From positions 62,001 to 126,000 of the forward strand of contig NZ_JAQQTF010000010.1 in the NCBI RefSeq assembly GCF_028561275.1: a stretch of 64,000 nt of DNA, written 5' to 3'. Both the position numbers and the translations under genes were made by a program. The notes beneath the pieces are model-generated. The model saw only the letters and a program-made list of their open reading frames with translations, did no database searches and was not told the origin of the DNA. Of this stretch, positions 7,872 through 17,050 are shown piece by piece (positions within the stretch are counted from its first letter, which is position 1; the number at the start of each line of letters is the position of its first letter). This DNA is from Aureisphaera galaxeae (GTDB lineage Bacteria; Bacteroidota; Bacteroidia; Flavobacteriales; Flavobacteriaceae).

Positions 7872-8099
7872 CATCGGTATCGTATGCTGTTTTAATACCA
7901 TCGCTACATCCTACAATACACCCCTAGGATGATTCGACTGGTGTTTTACTTTGGCGCCGATCATCTTTTCCACATGTATCAAAAACAGTTTAGACGATCT
8001 AAAAAGAAATGCGGGGGTAACGATTTCATAGATCTATTATTAGATTAGTGATTTGGCTTGATAAAAGTAGGTAGTGAAAATAGGAAATGAGTGCTGAGA

Positions 8100-8114
8100 C
8101 TTACAAATTGTAAG
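8100..8114. promoter_or_regulatory. 15-bp perfect palindrome, possible operator
   Basis: CTTACAAATTGTAAG (7 bp arms, 1-base centre) lies directly behind the stop codon of the AraC-type regulator. No T-tract follows, so it is not a terminator. A protein-binding site is possible; nothing in the sequence proves it. Confidence 0.25.
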
Positions 8115-8116
8115 AA

Positions 8117-9274
8117 TCAGGACTCATGGTGTTTCTCACATTGCGATCGATATGAACCCGGTGTTTGGCCTGTAAGCTTCTTAAAAGCCGCATAAAATGC
8201 CGATTTGGAGTTGAAACCGGCCTCCAAGGCAATGGAAAGCATATCGTACTGTCGAAAAGCTTCCGTTTCCAACATTTCCTTGGCATGGGCCACTCGATAA
8301 CTATTCAAATAATCATTAAAGTGCATATGCGCATGCGAATTAATTACTTTGGAAAGGTAATTTGGACTTATGGAAATCTCTTCGGCCAGTAGTGGAAGAT
8401 CCAAATGTGGATTCAAATACTTTTTCTCTACACGCATCAACACCTCAATCTTCTGAAAGTGCTTTAAGGTGCTTGGATCTTCTTTTTCCATAGGAGCAAA
8501 TTCCGGATCGAAGGTTTTACTCTTACTGAATTGGTTCAAAGCATGGCGCTCTTTTAAAATATCGGTTTGTCGGAATCCCGTGTAGCCTATGTAGATAATC
8601 AAAGTTGAAAAACCAAACCAAGTGGGCAGGTAGGCGTAATTTCCCCAATTGTAGATGCTCACTGCATCGAAGAGAAAGGAAATGAGCCAAAGAATGCAAA
8701 GACCCAGCCCCATTCCTAATACTCGTTTTATCCATCCCGTATGCGAAACCACCTGATCGTATTTTTTATCTCTGTTTTGCCGTTCGAAACTGCGAACGAT
8801 CCCATAACACCATAATGCCAAGATGAACGCATACGACAGTGTAATGACTTCCTCTACCTTAAAAACCGAAAAATACTTATGATACGCCACTTTGTAGGGA
8901 ATCTCATTGATGACCACGTCCAATTTCATCCACAGGTACACCACCATAAAGATCCAAAAGGGTACGAATAGCCAAAACTTTCTTTTTTGAATTTTCCCTT
9001 CCCATCCCAAAAAGTGCATCGCAAAAAGCAGGAATAAAGGGCCCGGTAACAATTGATACGGCAAGAAGGTAAGTAGGAGATAAGGATAAAAATAAGTAGG
9101 CTTAATAAACACCATCCATAGTTGTAAAATAACCATGCTGACAAAAATCATGTACCAAGCCAAATACCGTATAGAAGTATGCATTTGCTTGGATTGAAGC
9201 AAAGCGCGTACACCCCATACGAGTGATACAACTACAAGTAGTAGTAACGTAAGGCTTAAAAATTGGTTAGGCAC
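8117..9274 (-). CDS. Membrane-anchored AraC/XylS-type transcription regulator
   Basis: 385 residues from GTG 9274. The N-terminal 235 residues form about seven hydrophobic helices (for example FLSLTLLLLVVVSLVWGV and ILWLISFLFDAV); the C-terminal 100 residues are an AraC helix-turn-helix pair: LPLLAEEISISPNYLSKVIN then MLSIALEAGFNSKSAFYAAFKKLTG, the second being the conserved family segment. Such 7TM-AraC hybrids are common in Bacteroidota and are thought to sense a membrane or periplasmic signal; the ligand is unknown. A TTG two codons upstream belongs to the promoter box TATATTTG, so GTG is preferred. Target genes are not evident; the palindrome at 8100-8114 is one possible site. Confidence 0.85.
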   Translation of the reverse strand: MPNQFLSLTLLLLVVVSLVWGVRALLQSKQMHTSIRYLAWYMIFVSMVILQLWMVFIKPTYFYPYLLLTFLPYQLLPGPLFLLFAMHFLGWEGKIQKRKFWLFVPFWIFMVVYLWMKLDVVINEIPYKVAYHKYFSVFKVEEVITLSYAFILALWCYGIVRSFERQNRDKKYDQVVSHTGWIKRVLGMGLGLCILWLISFLFDAVSIYNWGNYAYLPTWFGFSTLIIYIGYTGFRQTDILKERHALNQFSKSKTFDPEFAPMEKEDPSTLKHFQKIEVLMRVEKKYLNPHLDLPLLAEEISISPNYLSKVINSHAHMHFNDYLNSYRVAHAKEMLETEAFRQYDMLSIALEAGFNSKSAFYAAFKKLTGQTPGSYRSQCEKHHES

Positions 9275-9277
9275 GCC

Positions 9278-9311
9278 CAAATATAGCAGAAAAAAGAAAA
9301 GAAACGCACAA
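9278..9311 (-). promoter_or_regulatory. Promoter of the AraC-type regulator
   Basis: On the minus strand TTG (9311-9309) is followed by 23 bases and TATATTTG (9285-9278), matching TTG/TAnnTTTG. The -33 element sits in the T-tract of the gltA terminator, so the two units abut. The -7 box ends 3 bases before the GTG start. Confidence 0.65.
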
Positions 9312-9335
9312 AAAAACGCCCAACAATGTGGGCGT
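9311..9335 (-). terminator. Intrinsic terminator of gltA
   Basis: Stem ACGCCCA/TGGGCGT (9316-9322 with 9329-9335), 6-base loop, T-tract on the minus strand. It lies 24 bases behind the gltA stop. Confidence 0.85.
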
Positions 9336-9358
9336 CTTATTTATTGATATACAGCGTA

Positions 9359-10645
9359 TTATCTAAAATCGATATCCTTGAATGGGCGAAGGTTTTCGCC
9401 AATGTAAATTTGTCGAGGACGACCAATGGGTTCTTTGCGCAAACGCATCTCTCTCCATTGGGCAATCCAACCCGGTAAACGGCCCAATGCAAACATGGCA
9501 GTAAACATCTCTACCGGAATTCCCATTGCTCGATAGATGATCCCCGAATAGAAATCTACATTTGGGTATAATCTTCTGTCTACGAAGTACTGATCTTCCA
9601 AGGCTTCTTTTTCCAATCCCTTAGCAATATCCAATACAGGATCTTCAACCCCTAAATCCTTTAATACGTCATCGGCGGCTACCTTAATGATCTTTGCCCT
9701 AGGATCAAAGTTTTTATACACTCTGTGCCCAAAACCCATTAATCGGAATGGATCGCTCTTATCTTTGGCCTTGGCCATATACTTTTTGGTATCTCCCCCA
9801 TCTTCCTTAATACCTTCCAACATTTCAATTACTGCTTGGTTGGCCCCACCGTGTAATGGCCCCCAAAGTGCATTGATCCCTGCAGAAATAGAAGCAAACA
9901 ACCCTGCATGCGAAGATCCTACGATACGTACGGTAGAAGTAGAACAGTTTTGCTCATGATCGGCATGAAGAATCAATAATTTGTCCAACGCATCCACCAC
10001 CACTTTGTTAGGAGAATATTCTCCATCGGGTTTTTTGAACATCATTTTCAAGAAATTATCTACATACCCAAGTGTGTTATCTCCATAGTCCAACGGCAAT
10101 CCCACTCTTTTTCTATACGCCCATGCAGTTAACACTGGGAATTTACCCATAATTCGCACAATGGCATTGTACATTTCCTCTTCGCTGTCTACATTGACGG
10201 AAGAAGGGTTAAAAGCGATTAGAGCACTCGTAAGGGAGGACAATACTCCCATTGGGTGGGCGGCTTTTGGAAAGCCATCCAAAATCTTTTTTACATCCTC
10301 GTCTACATGTGATTGCTCACGAATATCCGAATGGAATTTCTGTAACTGCTCTTGGTTGGGCAGTTCACCAAAAATCAAAAGATAGGCCACTTCCAAAAAG
10401 TCGGCCTTTTCGGCTAAGTCTTCAATAGCATACCCGCGGTAACGAAGAATTCCTTCTTCCCCATTCAAAAAGGTAATGGCGCTCTCACACGAACCCGTAT
10501 TCTTATAACCAGGGTCTATGGTCACCACACCTCCCGTGCCCCCCCTAAGGGTTTTGATATCGATGGCCAGTTCATTTTCTGTACCTTCGATGATAGGGAA
10601 TTCATACTTCTCACCGTTGATTTCAAGGGTCGCGTTCTTCGACAT
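9359..10645 (-). CDS. gltA: Citrate synthase
   Basis: 428 residues, the normal length of type II bacterial citrate synthase. It condenses oxaloacetate and acetyl-CoA to citrate, the entry step of the TCA cycle. The catalytic triad is visible: H265 in WGPLHGGAN, H307 in GFGHRVYKNFDPRAK, and D364 in NVDFYSG. The short N-terminal beta domain (residues 1-50, DPGYKNTGSCESAIT) is typical of the hexameric, NADH-sensitive Gram-negative form. ATG 10645 is the only reasonable start. The gene is terminated on its own (9311-9335) and separated from upstream eno by another terminator, so it is a single-gene unit. Confidence 0.97.
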   Translation of the reverse strand: MSKNATLEINGEKYEFPIIEGTENELAIDIKTLRGGTGGVVTIDPGYKNTGSCESAITFLNGEEGILRYRGYAIEDLAEKADFLEVAYLLIFGELPNQEQLQKFHSDIREQSHVDEDVKKILDGFPKAAHPMGVLSSLTSALIAFNPSSVNVDSEEEMYNAIVRIMGKFPVLTAWAYRKRVGLPLDYGDNTLGYVDNFLKMMFKKPDGEYSPNKVVVDALDKLLILHADHEQNCSTSTVRIVGSSHAGLFASISAGINALWGPLHGGANQAVIEMLEGIKEDGGDTKKYMAKAKDKSDPFRLMGFGHRVYKNFDPRAKIIKVAADDVLKDLGVEDPVLDIAKGLEKEALEDQYFVDRRLYPNVDFYSGIIYRAMGIPVEMFTAMFALGRLPGWIAQWREMRLRKEPIGRPRQIYIGENLRPFKDIDFR

Positions 10646-10828
10646 AGTTTAATTTGATTTTTTGTTGAATTTTAAAAGATTAGCACAAACTTGCAGTAGC
10701 TCTTTGCGCTTACTGCGAAATTACGAAAAATTGGACGATTTTTTTAACATTTCATTACTCAACTTGGGTTAAAAAAACCTTAATTAATGAATAAAGGAAA
10801 ATGAACCGCTTCCCTAGATTTTACGGCA

Positions 10829-10866
10829 TGAAAAAATGCCTGCCCCAAAGCTAGGAACAGGCATTT
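10829..10866 (-). terminator. Intrinsic terminator of eno
   Basis: Stem AAATGCCTG/CAGGCATTT (10834-10842 with 10858-10866), 15-base loop, T-tract on the minus strand, 20 bases behind the eno stop. The remaining bases up to gltA (10646-10828) hold no gene; a near-match to the -7 box (CAAGTTTG) about 50 bases before the gltA ATG may be its promoter. Confidence 0.8.
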
Positions 10867-10885
10867 CACTTTCACGTATATTCCC

Positions 10886-12253
<1,368 letters not shown>

Positions 12254-12287
12254 TCACACTAAATCGTTTTCGAAAGCTCCATTAAAA

Positions 12288-12309
12288 AAAGCCCAACTTA
12301 ATGGGCCTT
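12288..12309 (-). terminator. Intrinsic terminator overlapping the end of carA
   Basis: AAGGCCCA-6-TGGGCTTT on the minus strand (8 bp, one G-T pair) followed by more T. The left arm lies inside the last codons of carA, so the stop codon is in the loop of the hairpin. Confidence 0.75.
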
Positions 12310-13422
12310 TTCCAATTTTGCATTTTTTATGTTTTCCAAGAACTGATCGAACAAATAGGTCGCATCGTGTGGTCCTGGACTTGCTTCTGGGTGATATTGC
12401 ACCGAGAAGACAGGTTTTCCTTTTAATCGGATTCCCGCTACCGTATGGTCATTTAAATGAACATGGGTAATTTCTACGTCGCCATGCGCTTCGGTTTCCT
12501 CTCGGTTAATGGCAAATCCGTGGTTCTGGGAAGTGATTTCCCCTTTCCCCGTTAATAAATTCTTGATCGGGTGATTAATCCCACGGTGTCCGTTGTGCAT
12601 TTTATAGGTAGAAATGCCATTGGCCAAAGCCAATACCTGATGCCCAAGACAAATTCCGAATAGGGGTGCTCCCGTTTGCAAGATGTCCTTTGCTGTTGCA
12701 ATGGATTGTGTTAACGGTTCTGGATCCCCAGGACCATTGCTCAAGAAATATCCATCAGGATTAAAAGTGGCCATTTCCTCATAGGTAGTATCGTATGGGA
12801 ATACCTTGATGTAACAATCCCTTTCTGCCAGATGGCGAAGGATATTTTTCTTAATCCCAATATCCAGAGCAGAAATCTTGTAGGTGGCGTTTTCGTCCCC
12901 AAAGAAATAAGGTTCTTTGGTAGACACCTTGCTCGCCAACTCCAATCCGTTCATATCGGGCACTTCCGCCAATTGCTTCTTTAAACCGTCTATGTTATCC
13001 ACATCGGTAGAAATAACAGCGTTCATGGCACCATGATCTCGGATATAACTCACTAGGGCGCGAGTATCCACATCGCTAATGGCCAGTAGATTGTTCTTAT
13101 CCAAAAAGGATTCTAACGAATCGTCTGCCGAATAGCGCGAATGGTGATAACTGAAGTTTCTACAGATAAGACCAGCGATTTTAACGCTATCGGACTCTAC
13201 TTCGTCAACATTGGTCCCGTAGTTCCCGATGTGGGCATTGGTGGTGACCATTAACTGACCAAAGTAAGAGGGGTCGGTAAAGATTTCCTGATAACCGGTC
13301 ATTCCGGTGTTGAAACAAACTTCTCCAAAAGCGGAGCCTTCTTTTCCCCCAACGGCTTTCCCATAGAAGATGGTACCGTCTGCCAAAAGTATGAGGGCTT
13401 TTTTACGTGTTTGGTATTTCAT
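12298..13422 (-). CDS. carA: Carbamoyl-phosphate synthase small (glutamine amidotransferase) subunit
   Basis: 374 residues from ATG 13422. The subunit hydrolyses glutamine and passes ammonia to CarB for carbamoyl phosphate, feeding arginine and pyrimidine synthesis. The N-terminal CPSase domain (1-150, with CFNTGMTGYQEIFTDPSY) is followed by a class I glutaminase domain: C258 in GICLGHQ, H344 and E346 in QYHPEASPGP. An in-frame TTG 11 codons upstream would give an 11-residue extension that includes the promoter region, so it is rejected. carB is not in the window. The gene follows rplQ but is separated by that operon's terminator and has its own promoter box. Confidence 0.96.
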   Translation of the reverse strand: MKYQTRKKALILLADGTIFYGKAVGGKEGSAFGEVCFNTGMTGYQEIFTDPSYFGQLMVTTNAHIGNYGTNVDEVESDSVKIAGLICRNFSYHHSRYSADDSLESFLDKNNLLAISDVDTRALVSYIRDHGAMNAVISTDVDNIDGLKKQLAEVPDMNGLELASKVSTKEPYFFGDENATYKISALDIGIKKNILRHLAERDCYIKVFPYDTTYEEMATFNPDGYFLSNGPGDPEPLTQSIATAKDILQTGAPLFGICLGHQVLALANGISTYKMHNGHRGINHPIKNLLTGKGEITSQNHGFAINREETEAHGDVEITHVHLNDHTVAGIRLKGKPVFSVQYHPEASPGPHDATYLFDQFLENIKNAKLEKAH

Positions 13423-13441
13423 ATTCAGAACAAAAGTTTTG

Positions 13442-13449
13442 CAAAAATA
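13442..13449 (-). promoter_or_regulatory. Promoter -7 box of carA (TATTTTTG)
   Basis: On the minus strand TATTTTTG matches TAnnTTTG and lies 19 bases before ATG 13422. It is directly downstream of the rplQ terminator. A clear -33 TTG at the right spacing was not found. Confidence 0.5.
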
Positions 13450-13453
13450 GTTC

Positions 13454-13488
13454 AAAAAAAGGGATAAACTTTAAAAGCTTATCCCTTT
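13454..13488 (-). terminator. Terminator of the alpha operon (after rplQ)
   Basis: Perfect 10-bp stem AAAGGGATAA/TTATCCCTTT (13458-13467 with 13479-13488), 11-base loop, seven T on the minus strand. It marks the end of the ribosomal block. Confidence 0.88.
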
Positions 13489-13513
13489 GTTATTCACATT
13501 AGAAAAATTCAAT

Positions 13514-13987
13514 TTATTCTTCTTCTTTTTTGACTTCCGTTGTCGCTGCTGGAGCGGCCGGTTTAGCACCTCCACGACGGCTACGACGTGTTGATTTCTT
13601 TTTAGCCGGCTTACCTGCATTGTACAACTCATTATAGTCTACCAATTCGATCATCGCCATTTCTGCATTATCCCCAAGACGATTCCCTAACTTAATGATT
13701 CGGGTGTATCCTCCTGGACGATCTCCTACCTTTACAGCCACATCCCTGAACAATTCGGTTACAGCTTGCTTTTGGCGTAATCTACTGAAAACGATACGAC
13801 GGTTGTGCGTAGTGTCTTCTTTGGACTTAGTTACTAAAGGCTCAACGAATTTCTTAAGGGCCTTCGCTTTTGCCACAGTGGTATTGATTCTTTTGTGCTC
13901 GATCAATGAGCAAGCCATATTGGCTAGCATCGCCTTTCTGTGGGCTGCCTTTCTTCCTAAGTGGTTGAATTTTTTTCCGTGTCTCAT
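13514..13987 (-). CDS. rplQ: 50S ribosomal protein L17
   Basis: 157 residues. The first 115 are the L17 core, starting [21 protein letters not shown] and including the [14 protein letters not shown] segment; L17 binds 23S rRNA near the tunnel exit. Residues 120-157 are a Lys/Ala/Glu-rich tail ending KKEEE, longer than the E. coli protein (127 residues), as is common in Bacteroidota. Last gene of the alpha operon, 64 bases after rpoA, followed by a terminator. Confidence 0.96.
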   Translation of the reverse strand: MRHGKKFNHLGRKAAHRKAMLANMACSLIEHKRINTTVAKAKALKKFVEPLVTKSKEDTTHNRRIVFSRLRQKQAVTELFRDVAVKVGDRPGGYTRIIKLGNRLGDNAEMAMIELVDYNELYNAGKPAKKKSTRRSRRGGAKPAAPAATTEVKKEEE

Positions 13988-14051
13988 GACATTTGTGTTT
14001 AATCATCATCTTGCTACGACCCGCTCTGGGGAGCAAAATATGATGTATTAC

Positions 14052-15044
14052 TTAATCTTTATCTAATTTATATTTTGAAAGATCCATACCGAAGTTCAAT
14101 CCTTTCACGTTTACTAGCTCTTCTAGCTCGGTCAAGGACTTCTTACCGAAGTTTCTGAACTTCATAAGATCATTCTTATTGTAAGATACAAGGTCACCCA
14201 AAGTATCTACCTCGGCAGCTTTAAGACAATTCAAGGCACGAACGGAAAGGTCCATGTCTACCAACTTGGTCTTAAGTAGCTGACGCATGTGCAATGACTC
14301 CTCATCATACGTTTCGGTCTGAGCGATTTCGTCTGCCTCAAGGGTAATACGCTCGTCACTGAACAACATAAAGTGGTGGATCAAGGTCTTAGCAGCCTCG
14401 GTCAACGCATCTTTTGGGTGAATGGAACCATCGGTGATGATTTCGAAAACCAATTTCTCGTAGTCGGTCTTTTGCTCTACACGATAGTTCTCTATGCTAT
14501 ACTTCACATTTTTGATAGGAGTATAGATAGAATCGGTAAAGATGGTTCCTAGAGGGGCATTCGCCTTTTTGTTCTCTTCCGCAGGAACGTATCCACGACC
14601 TTTTTCGATAGTGATCTCGAAGTTAAGGTTCACCTTAGAGTCCATATTACAAATAACCAAATCTGGGTTCAATACTTGGAAACCGGAGATGAATTTTTGG
14701 AAATCACCAGCGGTAAGTACTTCCTGTCCGGAAACAGAAATGGTTACAGTCTCGTTATCTATTTCATCAATTTGACGCTTAAAACGAACTTGTTTTAGGT
14801 TCAAAATGATTTCAGTTACATCTTCCACTACGCCTGCAATCGTAGAAAACTCGTGGTCTACACCTTCGATACGTACCGAAGTGATTGCAAAACCTTCCAA
14901 AGAGGAAAGTAAAACACGTCGTAAAGCATTACCAATGGTCAATCCATATCCGGGTTCCAAAGGGCGAAATTCGAATTTCCCTTCGAAATCCGTCGAATTG
15001 ATCATGATAACCTTATCAGGCTTCTGAAAACTAAATACTGCCAT
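14052..15044 (-). CDS. rpoA: DNA-directed RNA polymerase alpha subunit
   Basis: 330 residues. The N-terminal domain (about 1-230) starts the assembly of the polymerase and shows the dimer segment [25 protein letters not shown] (25-49). After a linker, the C-terminal domain (about 250-330) contains helix-hairpin-helix type elements ([20 protein letters not shown] and [13 protein letters not shown]) that contact promoter DNA and regulators. Sits between rpsD (99 bases upstream) and rplQ, the usual alpha-operon place. The 99-base gap before it contains the palindrome TTTGGCCAAA but no obvious promoter. Confidence 0.98.
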   Translation of the reverse strand: MAVFSFQKPDKVIMINSTDFEGKFEFRPLEPGYGLTIGNALRRVLLSSLEGFAITSVRIEGVDHEFSTIAGVVEDVTEIILNLKQVRFKRQIDEIDNETVTISVSGQEVLTAGDFQKFISGFQVLNPDLVICNMDSKVNLNFEITIEKGRGYVPAEENKKANAPLGTIFTDSIYTPIKNVKYSIENYRVEQKTDYEKLVFEIITDGSIHPKDALTEAAKTLIHHFMLFSDERITLEADEIAQTETYDEESLHMRQLLKTKLVDMDLSVRALNCLKAAEVDTLGDLVSYNKNDLMKFRNFGKKSLTELEELVNVKGLNFGMDLSKYKLDKD

Positions 15045-15143
15045 ATTGTTTGTTCTTCGTTTTAATTGTTATTTGGTTGCGCAGTTTAAGAGTTTGAAGA
15101 GGACTCATAAACCCTTTGGCCAAATACCAATATGATTAACTTA

Positions 15144-15749
15144 TTATTTAGAATATAATTCCACGATTAACTGCTCAGTAATGTTTTCTGGGATCTGAAG
15201 ACGCTGAGGCACAGAAACGAAAGTTCCTTCTTTAGTCTCAGAGTTCCAAGTGATCCACTCGTATACATGACTGGCATTCGCCAAAGAATTTTGAATAGCT
15301 TCTAGGGATTTAGATTTTTCCCTAACACCAATAACATCTCCAGCCTTTAACTGGTATGATGGAATGTTAACTTTTTCACCGTTAACGGTAATATGACGGT
15401 GAGACACCAATTGTCTTGCAGCGCTACGCGTAGGAGCAATTCCCATACGGTACACTACGTTGTCCAAACGTGACTCACACAATTGAAGCAATACCTCACC
15501 TGTAATTCCAGGTGCTGCAGTTGCTTTTTTAAACATGTTTCGGAACTGACGCTCCAAGATCCCGTACGTGTACTTAGCCTTTTGCTTCTCGGCCAACTGA
15601 ATAGCGTACTCGGATTTTTTACCTCTCCTACGGTTGTTACCGTGTTGTCCTGGAGGGTAATTTCTTTTTTCGAAAGATTTGTCTTCTCCAAAAATAGCCT
15701 CTCCAAACTTACGGGCGATTTTTGTTTTTGGACCAGTATATCTTGCCAT
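15144..15749 (-). CDS. rpsD: 30S ribosomal protein S4
   Basis: 201 residues. An early binder of 16S rRNA that nucleates 30S assembly and helps guard decoding accuracy. The N-terminal domain begins [17 protein letters not shown] and has the basic [13 protein letters not shown] stretch; the S4 RNA-binding domain is at about 92-155 ([26 protein letters not shown]). The cysteine cluster that binds zinc in some S4 proteins is absent. Eighty-two bases separate it from rpsK. In E. coli S4 represses the alpha operon; no matching pseudoknot could be read here. Confidence 0.97.
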   Translation of the reverse strand: MARYTGPKTKIARKFGEAIFGEDKSFEKRNYPPGQHGNNRRRGKKSEYAIQLAEKQKAKYTYGILERQFRNMFKKATAAPGITGEVLLQLCESRLDNVVYRMGIAPTRSAARQLVSHRHITVNGEKVNIPSYQLKAGDVIGVREKSKSLEAIQNSLANASHVYEWITWNSETKEGTFVSVPQRLQIPENITEQLIVELYSK

Positions 15750-15831
15750 TTTAAAATTTGATTTTGAAGGGGAACGCTAAATTAAGGTCATCCTCTAGTT
15801 TCCTTGTTCCTTCGGTTTATACTTAAATTAA

Positions 15832-16224
15832 TTATACTCTACGTCTTTTTGGTGGACGACATCCGTTGTGCGGCATTGGAGTTACATCGATGATTTCGGT
15901 AACTTCAATTCCTGAATTGTGAATTGTACGGATGGCAGATTCTCTACCATTACCAGGTCCTTTTACGTAAACTTTTACTTTACGAAGACCTGCTTCTTGT
16001 GCAACTTTGGCACAATCTTCTGCTGCCAACTGAGCAGCGTAAGGAGTGTTTTTCTTAGATCCTCTAAAGCCCATTTTCCCGGCAGAAGACCAAGAGATTA
16101 CATCTCCATTTTTATTGGTCAACGAAATGATAATATTGTTGAAGGAAGCAGTGATGTGAGCTTCACCCACGGCCTCGATATTAACCTTACGTTTTTTTGT
16201 ACTTTTTGAGCTAGACTTTGCCAT
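15832..16224 (-). CDS. rpsK: 30S ribosomal protein S11
   Basis: 130 residues. Lines the 30S platform next to the E-site mRNA. Family segments: [58 protein letters not shown], and the C-terminal ITDVTP-like [21 protein letters not shown]-terminal extension is short and basic. Lies 11 bases after rpsM. Confidence 0.98.
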   Translation of the reverse strand: MAKSSSKSTKKRKVNIEAVGEAHITASFNNIIISLTNKNGDVISWSSAGKMGFRGSKKNTPYAAQLAAEDCAKVAQEAGLRKVKVYVKGPGNGRESAIRTIHNSGIEVTEIIDVTPMPHNGCRPPKRRRV

Positions 16225-16235
16225 ATCTCTAGGTA

Positions 16236-16610
16236 TTATTTAGTTGCCTTCTTCTTGTTAGCAACTGTTTTACGTTTTCCTTTTCTCGTTCTTGAGTTAT
16301 TCTTCGTACGCTGTCCTCTTAAAGGAAGACCTGCTCTGTGACGAATACCTCTGTAACAACCGATGTCCATTAAGCGCTTAATGCTCAATTGAACCTCACT
16401 ACGTAGCTCACCTTCGATTTTGTAAGACCCTACAGCTTCACGAATTTTCCCGATCTCATCATCGTTCCACTCGTTTACTTTTTTGTCTTCGCTAACTCCG
16501 GCTTTTTCCAGTATACTTTGGGCACGGCTCTTACCTACCCCAAAGATATACGTTAACGCGATTACACCCCTTTTCTGCTTCGGGATATCTACACCTGCGA
16601 TTCTTGCCAT
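16236..16610 (-). CDS. rpsM: 30S ribosomal protein S13
   Basis: 124 residues. Head protein that contacts the 50S subunit and the P-site tRNA. Starts [21 protein letters not shown], has the helix-turn [16 protein letters not shown] and the tRNA-contacting basic tail [19 protein letters not shown]. Three bases separate it from rpmJ upstream. Confidence 0.98.
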   Translation of the reverse strand: MARIAGVDIPKQKRGVIALTYIFGVGKSRAQSILEKAGVSEDKKVNEWNDDEIGKIREAVGSYKIEGELRSEVQLSIKRLMDIGCYRGIRHRAGLPLRGQRTKNNSRTRKGKRKTVANKKKATK

Positions 16611-16613
16611 AAC

Positions 16614-16730
16614 TTATCCTTGTCTTTGTTTGAACCTTGGGTTCTTTTTGTTAATTACATATAATCGGCCTTTTCTGCGTACGATCTTGCAGTCGGCACT
16701 TCTTTTCTTAACGGATGCTCTTACTTTCAT
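16614..16730 (-). CDS. rpmJ: 50S ribosomal protein L36
   Basis: 38 residues, ATG 16730 to TAA 16614, starting [21 protein letters not shown] and ending PRFKQRQG. Only one cysteine (C14) remains and the CxxC plus C/H set of the zinc-binding form is absent, so this is the zinc-independent (C-minus) type. Lies between infA (4 bases) and rpsM (3 bases), its standard place. L36 binds domain VI of 23S rRNA in the 50S subunit. Confidence 0.97.
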   Translation of the reverse strand: MKVRASVKKRSADCKIVRRKGRLYVINKKNPRFKQRQG

Positions 16731-16734
16731 CTCT

Positions 16735-16950
16735 TTAGTATCTGTATGTTATACGAGCCTTGGTTAAATCGTAAGGGCTCATCTCTAATTTTACCTTATC
16801 TCCGGGTAATAATTTGATATAGTGCATGCGCATCTTACCCGAAATGTGCGCTGTAACAATATGACCGTTTTCCAATTCTACACGGAACATTGCATTAGAC
16901 AATGCCTCTACGATTGTTCCGTCTTGTTCTATTGCTGGTTGTTTTGCCAT
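16735..16950 (-). CDS. infA: Translation initiation factor IF-1
   Basis: 71 residues, a single OB-fold (S1-like) domain: [20 protein letters not shown], then [20 protein letters not shown], then [23 protein letters not shown]. It blocks the A site of the 30S subunit during initiation and helps IF-2 and IF-3. The gene follows secY after a 100-base gap holding an inverted repeat, and precedes rpmJ by 4 bases. Confidence 0.97.
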   Translation of the reverse strand: MAKQPAIEQDGTIVEALSNAMFRVELENGHIVTAHISGKMRMHYIKLLPGDKVKLEMSPYDLTKARITYRY

Positions 16951-16973
16951 TCTTTAGTTTTAAGTTGTTGGTC

Positions 16974-17030
16974 GTTAGAGTTAGATTGTTGTTTCCTTTT
17001 TGTAGTCTTCAACGCCTTCTAACGTCTAAC
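16974..17030. repeat. Imperfect inverted repeat between secY and infA
   Basis: Arms GTTAGAGTTAGA (16974-16985) and TCTAACGTCTAAC (17018-17030) pair over 12 positions with one bulge, around a 32-base loop; further TAACTAC units follow to 17040. No T-tract follows. It could be a leader hairpin for infA or a degenerate intergenic repeat element. Confidence 0.5.
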
Positions 17031-17050
17031 TACTAACTACTATATTCTAA

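Larger units (their letters stand above)
7628..8116. other. 489-base gap with inverted repeats and a minus-strand terminator
   Basis: No intact ORF of useful length. It holds a strong minus-strand terminator (7690-7716), a perfect 10-bp inverted repeat ACAGTGGGGA/TCCCCACTGT enclosing about 100 bases (about 7750-7869), TTTAGA-3-TCTAAA at 7989-8003, and the palindrome CTTACAAATTGTAAG at 8100-8114. A short minus-strand frame from ATG 7964 is broken by stops after 17 and 36 codons. Confidence 0.5.

Noticed and set aside
7751-7964. Short minus-strand frame beginning MIGAKVKHQSNHPRGVL
   Set aside because: Stops after 17 and 36 codons in the same frame; kept only as an alternative explanation (decayed gene) for the structured gap.
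8101-8286. Minus-strand ORF of 61 codons
   Set aside because: Overlaps the DNA-binding end of the AraC-type regulator in another frame.
13423-13455. 11-residue N-terminal extension of CarA from a TTG
   Set aside because: The extension covers the promoter box; family start is MKYQTRKK at 13422.
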